Positions 6,113-11,475 of a stretch of DNA of 11,475 nucleotides are shown here, piece after piece. Source of the DNA: F23-B02 sp963590435 (lineage in GTDB: Bacteria > Bacillota > Clostridia > Oscillospirales > Oscillospiraceae); contig CAVAPG010000055.1 in assembly GCA_963590435.1 (NCBI GenBank), positions 1-11,475 of the forward strand. The letters are read 5' to 3'. Every line of letters begins with the position of its first letter. Position 1 is the first letter of the stretch. Under the pieces are notes generated by a model. That model saw only the letters and a program-made list of their open reading frames with translations. It had not been told where the DNA came from and made no database searches. A program made the position numbers and the translations under genes.

Positions 6113-6155
6113 GAAAAATACCGAGAAATGTATTTATACATACGAATCTCGGTAT
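6113..6155 (-). terminator. Hairpin 3 of a related set; likely end of the leftward host operon
   Basis: ataccgaga (6118-6126) pairs with tctcggtat (6147-6155); an inner stem atgta/tacat follows after a short internal loop. On the minus strand it is followed by TTTTT (complement of 6114-6118), a proper rho-independent form, about 125 nt past the nifX-like stop. Confidence 0.7.
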
Positions 6156-6278
6156 CTCTCTTTCCAGCCTTGCTATGCCCTGATAATTTGTATTTCAATA
6201 CTTCGTTATCAGTCCGTAGCAACCGAGCCTGTGCTTTTTGAATTATATAAGATTATATAACGGCTGTAACCGAATCGA

Positions 6279-6713
6279 TTAATGGCATCCGCAGCTGCCG
6301 CCGCAGCCGCAGTCTCCGCCGTCCTCATGGCTGTGATCTCCGCAGCCGCCGGAGCAACCGGAGCAGCCGCCGGAGCAACCGCCGCCTTCTTCATCGGACA
6401 AAAACGGCAGCTGACCGTGCATAAGAAGTTCAGCCGCGTCATCTGAATTGCCGCAGAATCCGGCAAATGCAACTATTCCGTATGCTGCCAGGGCAGCTCT
6501 TGCGTGAACGCCGATGCTGCCGACGATGACTGCGTCTACATGCAGGCTGTCCATGAGATCGGCAACTGCCTGGTGGCCGGTTTCCTTGACCTCGACGATT
6601 TCCTTAGAGAGCATCTCGGTGTTATCATCGTTTGTCTTGTAAATTGCGAACATCTCGGCATGGCCGAAATGCTCAAATATCTCGTTGTCCTTATAAGATA
6701 CTGCGATTATCAT
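6279..6713 (-). CDS. NifX/NifB-type iron-cluster-binding protein with Cys/His-rich tail
   Basis: A 144-aa protein. Residues 1-107 form the dinitrogenase Fe-Mo-cofactor-binding fold (MTH1175-like), shown by EIFEHFGHAEMFAIYK (11-26), the VDAVIVGSIGVHARAALAAYGI block (59-80) and a single Cys at 87. The tail (108-144) is a Gly-rich run with eight Cys (113, 117, 120, 124, 135, 137, 141, 143) and three His (127, 129, 144), a strong metal or Fe-S ligand set. Non-nitrogen-fixing anaerobes carry such proteins, thought to hold or ferry metal clusters. No nif genes are visible here, so a nitrogenase role is not implied. It lies 3 nt after the mrp stop with GGAGA 7 nt before its ATG, so the two are co-transcribed. 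The tail composition is seen; metal identity is unknown. Confidence 0.88.
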   Translation of the reverse strand: MIIAVSYKDNEIFEHFGHAEMFAIYKTNDDNTEMLSKEIVEVKETGHQAVADLMDSLHVDAVIVGSIGVHARAALAAYGIVAFAGFCGNSDDAAELLMHGQLPFLSDEEGGGCSGGCSGCSGGCGDHSHEDGGDCGCGGSCGCH

Positions 6714-6716
6714 GAT

Positions 6717-7544
6717 TTATTCTCCTTTTTCAATGAAGTCCGCCAGCTCGTTGAGAGCGTCGGCGTCTATGCTTTCAATTTCGCCTGCGTCAACCATGGT
6801 GGCAACAACGGGGTCAATGGGCAGACGCGCCGTGTGCTCAATGCCGAATTCCTCTGCGACCTTCGCGACCTTGCTTGCACCGAATATCTCATGCTCCTTG
6901 CCGCACTCGGGGCACTTGAAATAGCTCATGTTCTCAACAATGCCGAGAACGGGGATGTTCATAAGCTTTGCCATGTTCACAGCCTTTGCGACTATCATGG
7001 AAACAAGCTCCTGAGGTGAGGTTACGATTATAATGCCGTCAACGGGCAGCGACTGGAAAACAGTCAGAGGGACATCACCCGTTCCGGGAGGCATGTCGAC
7101 AAACATATAATCGACATTATCCCACAGAACCTCGCTCCAGAACTGCGTTACGACGCCTGCGATTACCGGACCGCGCCACACGACGGGGTCGGTTTCATTA
7201 TCGAGAATGAGGTTTACCGACATAATCTGCGTGCCCTTGCTCGAATAGCAGGGGATAAGCGCGTTCTCGGTTGCCAGTGCGTGCTCATGGATTCCGAAGG
7301 ATTTCGGGATGGACGGACCGGTGATGTCCGCATCAAGGACAGCTGCCTGATAGCCGCGGCTCTGCATTTTGCTCGCCAGAAGACCGGTTACGAGGCTTTT
7401 GCCTACGCCGCCCTTGCCGCTGACAACGGCAATTACTTTTTTGACGCTTGCCGCCGGATTGAGCTTTGCGCTCAGATCCTGCTGTGCTTCCCGCTCACTG
7501 CAGTTTTCACCGCAGGTTGAGCAGTCGTGTGTACATTCGCTCAT
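6717..7544 (-). CDS. mrp: Mrp/NBP35-family iron-sulfur carrier ATPase
   Basis: A 275-aa P-loop ATPase of the ParA/MinD superfamily, Mrp/Nbp35 branch, which binds and transfers [4Fe-4S] clusters in the cytoplasm. The N-terminus has four Cys (C4, C8, C11, C15), as in Nbp35-type proteins. The deviant Walker A is SGKGGVGKS (42-50), followed by LDADITGPSIPKSFG (70-84), switch/Walker-B FVDMPPGTGD (148-157), IIVTSPQELVSMIVAKAVNM (172-191) and the C-terminal cluster-bridging CxxC at CPEC (211-214). All catalytic and cluster motifs are present. AGGAG is 9 nt before the ATG. It is 52 nt downstream of the Gx-family gene and directly before the Cys-tailed NifX-like gene, a pairing that suggests joint handling of Fe-S or related clusters. 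Confidence 0.95.
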   Translation of the reverse strand: MSECTHDCSTCGENCSEREAQQDLSAKLNPAASVKKVIAVVSGKGGVGKSLVTGLLASKMQSRGYQAAVLDADITGPSIPKSFGIHEHALATENALIPCYSSKGTQIMSVNLILDNETDPVVWRGPVIAGVVTQFWSEVLWDNVDYMFVDMPPGTGDVPLTVFQSLPVDGIIIVTSPQELVSMIVAKAVNMAKLMNIPVLGIVENMSYFKCPECGKEHEIFGASKVAKVAEEFGIEHTARLPIDPVVATMVDAGEIESIDADALNELADFIEKGE

Positions 7545-7596
7545 TTCTTAAATACTCCTAATATCAAAAATGTTTTATTCTGTTAATATACTAACA

Positions 7597-8097
7597 CTAT
7601 TTAACTCTTTTGTCCAGCCGCTCGATGAGATACATTGCCGCAAGGCCCGTGAACACGCCGGTGATTATGGCAGATGCCAGCAGAATCGGGGCATAGAGGA
7701 AAAGCGATGCGGTTTTTGTTATGATAACCGATGCGATAAGCTGACCGGCATTGTGCGCAATCGCGCCGAACACGCTGACGACCCATAAAAGCCTGCCGGA
7801 AAATGGCTTTACGGTCAGACACATTACACCGTAGGCCAGAACGCCGCCGGCAATGCTGAAGATAAACGCCGAAACGCCACCTGTGAATATACTGCCCATT
7901 GCGATGCGAACAAGCAGAATAAGCCCTGCCTCGCGCCGCCCGAGCATGACCATTGCGATAAGCGTGATTATATTCGCAAGTCCGAGCTTTACACCCGGAA
8001 CAGGTACGGGAGCGGGTATCTGGGCTTCAATGATGAAAACGATCAGCGATGCCGCGGTGAACATTGCCATAAGCGCGAGCTTCCTCGTCTTAGGCAT
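7597..8097 (-). CDS. Gx transporter / heptaprenyl diphosphate synthase component I-like membrane protein
   Basis: A 166-aa integral membrane protein with about five hydrophobic spans (about 6-24, 38-53, 57-92, 103-128, 132-156). The MPKTRKLALMAMFTAASLIVF start, the PVPVPGVKLGLANIITLIAM block and the VRIAMGSIFTGGVSAFIFS block are typical of the family annotated as Hpre_diP_synt_I or Gx transporter. The prenyl synthase name is historical; the topology resembles ECF-type substrate-binding membrane proteins, so uptake of a small molecule is more likely. The ATG at 8095-8097 has GGAGG 8 nt upstream inside the preceding gene, which it overlaps by 8 nt. An upstream extension of 34 codons is possible in frame but lies inside the NusG-II gene and has no signal. 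Confidence 0.85.
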   Translation of the reverse strand: MPKTRKLALMAMFTAASLIVFIIEAQIPAPVPVPGVKLGLANIITLIAMVMLGRREAGLILLVRIAMGSIFTGGVSAFIFSIAGGVLAYGVMCLTVKPFSGRLLWVVSVFGAIAHNAGQLIASVIITKTASLFLYAPILLASAIITGVFTGLAAMYLIERLDKRVK

Positions 8098-8455
8098 CGA
8101 TATCGCCTCCCTCAATCTCAACCGTAAGTCTGTGCGGAAGGCAGACGATGGGAACTCCGGCTGTGCTGACCTTGCCCTGATCGATGCAGATGTGATCACG
8201 GCAGTCGGCCTCGGTGATGCTTATCCCGTCGCGCTCGATATGCAGTATATTATATCCGTATTCCGATTTGATTTCCATGTCATATGCGACAGTTACGGTG
8301 TCAAGATTAATTTCTTTGTAAACCTCGCCGTCAAGGCGTATGACCGCTATGGTGCCCTGCATGCCGGCACTCTTGAGCAGGAAGAAAGCCGCCGCGCATA
8401 TTATAAGCACCACGGAGAAAATAATAATCCATGTTTTCGTCTTTGTAACATTCAT
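8090..8455 (-). CDS. NusG domain II protein, membrane-anchored
   Basis: A 121-aa protein: short basic start (MNVTKTK), one transmembrane helix (about 9-28, WIIIFSVVLIICAAAFFLL), then an extracytoplasmic beta domain of the NusG_II family. Conserved features are the ADCRDHICIDQGKV block (84-96) and VPIVCLPHRLTVEI (101-114), giving Cys at 85, 90 and 105. It is not the transcription factor NusG. In Clostridia this gene is typically linked to the Gx-family gene, as here with an 8-nt overlap, and often to flavin-transfer or Rnf-type genes, suggesting a cell-envelope redox or transport role that is not established. There is no ribosome-binding site at normal distance; the nearest AGGTGA is about 21 nt upstream, and the promoter position implies a leaderless mRNA. 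Confidence 0.88.
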   Translation of the reverse strand: MNVTKTKTWIIIFSVVLIICAAAFFLLKSAGMQGTIAVIRLDGEVYKEINLDTVTVAYDMEIKSEYGYNILHIERDGISITEADCRDHICIDQGKVSTAGVPIVCLPHRLTVEIEGGDIDA

Positions 8456-8464
8456 ATCAAATGT

Positions 8465-8493
8465 ATTTTAAATAATTCACCTTTGCTTGTCAA
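8465..8493 (-). promoter_or_regulatory. Leftward promoter of the nusG-II/Gx operon (leaderless)
   Basis: TTGACA (complement of 8488-8493), 17-nt spacer, TAAAAT (complement of 8465-8470). Only nine bases separate the -10 box from the ATG, so transcription would start 2-4 nt before the start codon and the mRNA would lack a Shine-Dalgarno sequence. Confidence 0.75.
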
Positions 8494-8515
8494 TGAGGTT
8501 TGATTATGATATTAT
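8487..8515 (+). promoter_or_regulatory. Rightward promoter of fbp
   Basis: TTGTCA (8487-8492), 17-nt spacer, TATTAT (8510-8515), giving a leader of about 50 nt before fbp. The -35 box overlaps the -35 of the leftward promoter by five bases, so the two cannot be fully occupied at once. The 12-mer ttatgatattat at 8504-8515 recurs at 8533-8544 in the leader. Confidence 0.7.
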
Positions 8516-8571
8516 GAATTAAATTACAGCGGTTATGATATTATAAAGATTATACGAGAGGTTATGTATAA

Positions 8572-10455
8572 ATGAGTGAGTTTTCAAGAGAATATCTTGA
8601 GCTGCTGGCGGAAAAATATCCCGACGAGGCGGCCGTTTGCTCGGAGATAATTAATTTAAGCGCGATACTTGCTCTGCCTATGGGCACGGAGCATTTTATA
8701 AGCGACCTGCACGGCGAGTACGCCGCGGTGCGGCACATACTCAATAACTGTTCGGGAGTTATACTCGAAAAGGTCAGAAATCTCTTCGAAGAGGAGATAG
8801 GGGAGGAGCAATGCCGCAGCCTGTGCACGCTTATATACTATCCGCACGAGAAGCTTGCCGCCATGCGTGATGCCGGGGAATATACTCACGACAGACTCAA
8901 GGGCATCCTGACGATGCTGCGCACCCTGGCGGAGACTCTTTCAAGCAAATACACACGCAGCTATGTCCGCAAGCAGATGCCGGAAAAATGGAGCTTCGTG
9001 CTCGATGAGCTTCTGCACATGCAGCGCGATGAATATTCAAACCAGGTGCGCTATCATGACGCGATACTCGAATCGATAATATCGACCGGCGCAACGGATG
9101 ATGTTATAACGGCGCTCTCGGATATTATAAAACGTCTGGCTGTCGATAAGCTGCACATTGTCGGCGATATATTTGACCGCGGACCGGAGCCGGCGCGCCT
9201 TCTTGATGCTCTTATGGAGCATCCGAATATAGACATCCAGTGGGGCAACCACGACATTCTCTGGCTCGGCGCGGCATCGGGCAGCCCGGCGTGTATATTT
9301 ACGGTGCTTAGAATTTCGCTTGACTACGGCAACGCAAACCTTCTTGAACGCCGCTACGGAATATCGCTTCAGCCGCTGTATGATTTCACACGCAAATACT
9401 ACGGCGCGGCGACAAAGGAAAATGTCAGCATCGCGCTCAACACCCTCGGCTTCAAGCTTGAGGGCAGGGTAATTCTGCGCCATCCGGGCTACGGCATGAA
9501 CTCACGCCTTATGCTCAGACGCTGTGACTTTGAAAACAACACGGTCATCCTCGATGACGGCGTGTATCCGCTCAACACCGACAAATGGCCGACCATAGAC
9601 CGCGATGACCCGTACAGCTTAAACGACGATGAGCGGGATCTCGTCAGTGAATACATCAATCTCTTCCGCGACAGTCAGGCGCTTCGCCGCCATATGGACT
9701 TTATTTACCGCGTCGGCAGCACATATCTTTGCTGCAACGGCAATCTGCTCTATCACGGCTGCATCCCGATGACCGAGGACGGGGAGTTTGCACGCGTTCG
9801 CCACGGCGGCGTCTGGTATTCCGGAAAAAGCCTCATGGATTATGCCGACATGGTTGTCAAAAATGCGTGGGCAAAGCACGATGAATCCGCGCTGGACATG
9901 ATGTGGTATCTCTGGTGCGGCAACGACAGTCCGTTCTCCGGCCGCGTTTTCCATACCTTTGAGCGCGGCGTCGTTGACGACGAAAGCACATGGGCAGAGC
10001 CTAAAAACCCATACTTCAGCTTCTGGGAGGATGAGCGCGCCGCAGGGATGATACTCTCCGAGTTCGGGCTCGATCCCGAGAGCGGGCATATTATAAACGG
10101 CCACACCCCCGTCAAGGCGAAGAAGGGCGAAAGCCCCATCAAGGCAGGAGGCAAGCTGTTCATAATCGACGGCGGCTTCTGCCAGGCGTATCAGAAAACG
10201 ACCGGAATTGCGGGCTATACGCTGGTTTTCAACTCCCACGGGCTTAAGATAAAGGCACATATGCCTTTTGAGGGCGTTGCCGCGGTTATTGACGAAAACG
10301 CCGATATCGAGTCGGAGGCCGTGCTGGTCGAGAGCTTTGCAAGCCGCCGCTATATTGCCGACTGCGATGCGGGCGTGCCGATGCGCCGCAGAATCCAGGC
10401 CCTCGAAAGTCTCCTCGCCGCCTACCGCTCCGGCGAAATTCAGGAAAAGGAATAA
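8572..10455 (+). CDS. fbp: Class III fructose-1,6-bisphosphatase
   Basis: A 627-aa cytoplasmic enzyme that removes the 1-phosphate from fructose 1,6-bisphosphate, the committed step of gluconeogenesis; class III enzymes of Firmicutes are about 640-670 residues, so this one is full length. It carries the calcineurin-type metallophosphatase signatures: DLHGEY (45-50), GDIFDRG (198-204), GNHDILWLGAASGS (225-238), and later the GHTPVKAKKGESPIKAGGKL block (from 510) with FIIDGGFCQAYQ (530-541). The N-terminal phrase LPMGTEHFISDLHGEY is characteristic of this class. The ATG is preceded by AGAGG at about 10 nt, a moderate site. It is transcribed alone, divergent from the nusG-II operon. No damage is seen. 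Confidence 0.97.
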   Translation: MSEFSREYLELLAEKYPDEAAVCSEIINLSAILALPMGTEHFISDLHGEYAAVRHILNNCSGVILEKVRNLFEEEIGEEQCRSLCTLIYYPHEKLAAMRDAGEYTHDRLKGILTMLRTLAETLSSKYTRSYVRKQMPEKWSFVLDELLHMQRDEYSNQVRYHDAILESIISTGATDDVITALSDIIKRLAVDKLHIVGDIFDRGPEPARLLDALMEHPNIDIQWGNHDILWLGAASGSPACIFTVLRISLDYGNANLLERRYGISLQPLYDFTRKYYGAATKENVSIALNTLGFKLEGRVILRHPGYGMNSRLMLRRCDFENNTVILDDGVYPLNTDKWPTIDRDDPYSLNDDERDLVSEYINLFRDSQALRRHMDFIYRVGSTYLCCNGNLLYHGCIPMTEDGEFARVRHGGVWYSGKSLMDYADMVVKNAWAKHDESALDMMWYLWCGNDSPFSGRVFHTFERGVVDDESTWAEPKNPYFSFWEDERAAGMILSEFGLDPESGHIINGHTPVKAKKGESPIKAGGKLFIIDGGFCQAYQKTTGIAGYTLVFNSHGLKIKAHMPFEGVAAVIDENADIESEAVLVESFASRRYIADCDAGVPMRRRIQALESLLAAYRSGEIQEKE

Positions 10456-10564
10456 TCTATATACTATATAGTTTCCGATCTGTCATCGGAAACCGGAAGC
10501 TACTATGTCATTGAGGTCACCTCAATAGACTGATACGGCACTCCATTGCCGATTACCCCCTGAA

Positions 10565-10592
10565 TTGTCCGGGCCGGTGCCTGATTTATCAT
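10565..10592 (+). promoter_or_regulatory. Possible hsp20 promoter overlapping CIRCE control
   Basis: TTGTCC (10565-10570), 16-nt spacer, TATCAT (10587-10592). Transcription would start near 10599, placing CIRCE at about +5, the classic location in Firmicutes heat-shock operons. A rival promoter, TTGTTC (10668-10673), 17 nt, TATATA (10691-10696), lies after CIRCE and would escape simple CIRCE control; both may be used. Confidence 0.45.
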
Positions 10593-10603
10593 AGAACTTA
10601 CAA

Positions 10604-10640
10604 AAACCTTAGCACTCGACACGCGCGAGTGCTAAGGTTT
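10604..10640. promoter_or_regulatory. CIRCE element (HrcA operator)
   Basis: TTAGCACTC (10609-10617), 9-nt spacer, GAGTGCTAA (10627-10635): an exact match to the CIRCE consensus. The pairing extends outward by aaacc/ggttt to 14-bp arms. The HrcA repressor binds CIRCE and releases it on heat stress; CIRCE normally controls groES-groEL and hrcA-grpE-dnaK, so here it puts hsp20 under the same control. Confidence 0.95.
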
Positions 10641-10768
10641 ACATTTTATTAATAATATTCGCTAAGTTTGTTCATAATTATATGCTATTTTATATACATA
10701 AAGAAACAAAAGACATGAACAAGGAAACGAGTTTAGGTCTGGTTCCAAAATTTTAGGAGGTATTAATT

Positions 10769-11197
10769 ATGTTTGAACTTACACCGTTTGGCTATCGCAG
10801 AGTAGCATCTTATAATCCTTTCCGTGAGCTGGAGGAAATGAGCCACAGCTTCTGGAATGACGCAGCAAGCGCTTTCAAGACCGATATTAAAAAGGTCGAC
10901 GGAGCATATGTCCTCGAGGCAGAGCTTCCCGGATTCAAAAAGGAAGATATCAATATTGATATCGACAAAGAGTGCCTGACAATTTCCGCGGAGCGCAAAG
11001 CCGATGAAAAAGAAGAAAAGGACGGCGAAGGCTTTGTCCGTCGCGAGCGTTATTACGGATCATTCAGCCGCAGCTTCAATATCAAGGGAATTGATACCGA
11101 GGCAATCACCGCTGAGTACAATGACGGCGTCCTGACCCTGACAATGCCGGAGAAGACTCCTGTAGTTCCTGCGGCAAGACGTCTTGAGATTAAATAA
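10769..11197 (+). CDS. hsp20: Small heat-shock protein Hsp20 (alpha-crystallin family)
   Basis: A 142-aa ATP-independent holdase that binds unfolding proteins in the cytoplasm as an oligomer. The N-terminal arm carries the phenylalanine-rich NPFRELEEM motif (16-24) typical of bacterial class A Hsp20. The alpha-crystallin domain (about 36-130) starts at FKTDIKKVDGAYVLEAELPG and ends in the signature AEYNDGVLTLTMPE (115-128). The C-terminal tail has LEI (139-141), the I-x-I-type motif that docks on neighbouring subunits. GGAGG is 9 nt before the ATG. It is monocistronic, after a perfect CIRCE operator, so heat induction through HrcA is the expected control. Confidence 0.96.
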   Translation: MFELTPFGYRRVASYNPFRELEEMSHSFWNDAASAFKTDIKKVDGAYVLEAELPGFKKEDINIDIDKECLTISAERKADEKEEKDGEGFVRRERYYGSFSRSFNIKGIDTEAITAEYNDGVLTLTMPEKTPVVPAARRLEIK

Positions 11198-11273
11198 TCT
11201 CCCAAATTTCGCATTATCCCAAAGCAGATCAGATTTTTTCTTTCATCCTCTCTCTTCCATAAAACCCATAAAA

Positions 11274-11308
11274 ACAAGAAGCCCGATGCGATGCATCGGG
11301 CTTCTTGT
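11274..11308. terminator. Strong 16-bp hairpin after hsp20
   Basis: acaagaagcccgatgc (11274-11289) and gcatcgggcttcttgt (11293-11308) form a perfect 16-bp stem with a 3-nt loop, 77 nt after the hsp20 stop. No T-run follows on the plus strand, but TTTT follows on the minus strand (complement of 11271-11274), so it may serve mainly a leftward unit from beyond the window or act both ways. Confidence 0.75.
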
Positions 11309-11406
11309 CGGTCTGAAAAAAACTTATTCTACAGAGCAAAGACTGCTGAGCAGCAGGGGAGCTCGAGGGGGCGAAGGCCCCACTCGAAATCAGATAATAG
11401 CCATCA

Positions 11407-11432
11407 AAAAAGTCTGAAATATCAGACTTTTT
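11407..11432. terminator. A/T-flanked symmetrical hairpin (bidirectional terminator)
   Basis: aaaaagtctga (11407-11417) with tcagacttttt (11422-11432), loop aata. The stem ends in A5 and T5, so it has terminator form in both directions. Confidence 0.65.
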
Positions 11433-11454
11433 GACGAGCGTAGCGAGATTTTTC

Positions 11455-11472
11455 GTGAAGCACAAGCTTCAC
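11455..11472. repeat. Small hairpin at window edge
   Basis: gtgaagc (11455-11461) and gcttcac (11466-11472) around acaa. The segment 11198-11475 as a whole has no supportable gene and is a stack of hairpins, including a ggggc/gcccc pair near 11373-11383. Confidence 0.5.
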
Positions 11473-11475
11473 AAA

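Larger units (their letters stand above)
5872..6278. other. Intergenic stretch between tnpV and the host nifX-like gene
   Basis: About 407 bp without a gene I can support. It holds the tnpV promoter region, the third related hairpin (6118-6155) and an inverted copy of a 15-mer also found at 3203-3217. A leftward open frame at 5947-6222 starts only with TTG, has no good ribosome-binding site and runs through the hairpin. This is probably the junction between mobile and host DNA. Confidence 0.6.
10456..10768. other. Gene-free spacer between fbp and hsp20 with several dyads
   Basis: 313 bp without a gene. It holds gtttccgat/atcggaaac (10471-10493, 5-nt loop) just after fbp, which lacks a T-run and so is at best a weak terminator; a near-perfect palindrome attgaggt-c-acctcaat (10510-10526); a small cggca/tgccg hairpin (10536-10551); the CIRCE operator; and the long hsp20 leader. 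The AT content rises sharply after 10640. Confidence 0.6.

Noticed and set aside
4621..6155. Hairpin series as an integron-like cassette array
   Set aside because: There is no integron integrase, the hairpins lack attC-type R and L boxes with bulged bases, and each fits an ordinary leftward terminator.
5947..6222. A 91-codon leftward frame between tnpV and nifX-like
   Set aside because: TTG start without ribosome-binding site, passes through a terminator hairpin, no recognisable family.
6279..6713. NifX-like gene as evidence of nitrogen fixation
   Set aside because: No nifH, nifD, nifK or nifB is in view, and such small cofactor-binding proteins are common in non-fixing anaerobes.
8487..8571. 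Riboswitch or structured leader before fbp
   Set aside because: The leader is short, very AT-rich and shows no stable stem; the only pattern is the 12-bp direct repeat.
9619..10260. Long leftward open frames inside fbp (also 9037-9483)
   Set aside because: They lie wholly opposite a certain enzyme gene with all motifs intact and have no start signals.
11229..11465. A 78-codon leftward frame at the right edge
   Set aside because: It is composed of three hairpins read as codons, and has no convincing start signal in view.

Overview
The window looks like chromosome from a gut-type Clostridia (Oscillospiraceae/Ruminococcaceae-like) with a decayed mobile element on its left side. The inference rests on strong GGAGG ribosome-binding sites, a class III fructose-1,6-bisphosphatase, a HrcA/CIRCE-type operator, an Mrp + NifX-like pair, a NusG-II + Gx-transporter pair, and Firmicutes-type mobilization genes. 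No rRNA, tRNA or CRISPR array was seen.

Left region (1-about 4450, mobile element). On the minus strand lies a compact mobilization operon: mobC-like RHH protein, then relaxase, then a ParB-like protein cut by the window edge. Both junctions are 4-nt ATGA stop/start overlaps. Upstream is a 115-bp patch of nested inverted repeats that is a good oriT candidate, then a 299-aa protein with a sigma-region-4-like HTH and its own terminator. A hairpin-rich 513-bp spacer leads to a plus-strand tyrosine integrase that is dead: a 2-bp AT duplication shifts its frame and its catalytic C-terminus is missing.

Middle region (about 4450-6278, patchwork). Right after the integrase break there is a short membrane-protein-like tail. 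A Phd/Doc toxin-antitoxin operon (minus strand, clear promoter) and a tnpV gene (minus) follow. Three related hairpins (4621-4666, 5450-5487, 6118-6155) punctuate this stretch. The first is preceded by what looks like a degraded copy of the tnpV 3' end, so the toxin-antitoxin module may sit between two tnpV-tail copies.

Right region (6279-11475, host chromosome). A minus-strand group runs nusG-II, Gx/HepI-like membrane protein, Mrp ATPase, NifX-like Cys-rich protein; the last two look like an Fe-S or metal-cofactor handling pair. Divergently transcribed is fbp (gluconeogenesis). The two transcription units start from back-to-back promoters whose -35 hexamers overlap, and the leftward one probably makes a leaderless mRNA. 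Next comes an Hsp20 chaperone gene preceded by a perfect CIRCE operator, then a gene-free, hairpin-rich tail to the window end.

I did not find a convincing new multi-gene system. The most informative leads are the toxin-antitoxin module between repeated tnpV tails, the divergent leaderless promoter, the CIRCE-controlled Hsp20 and the Cys-tailed NifX-like protein.
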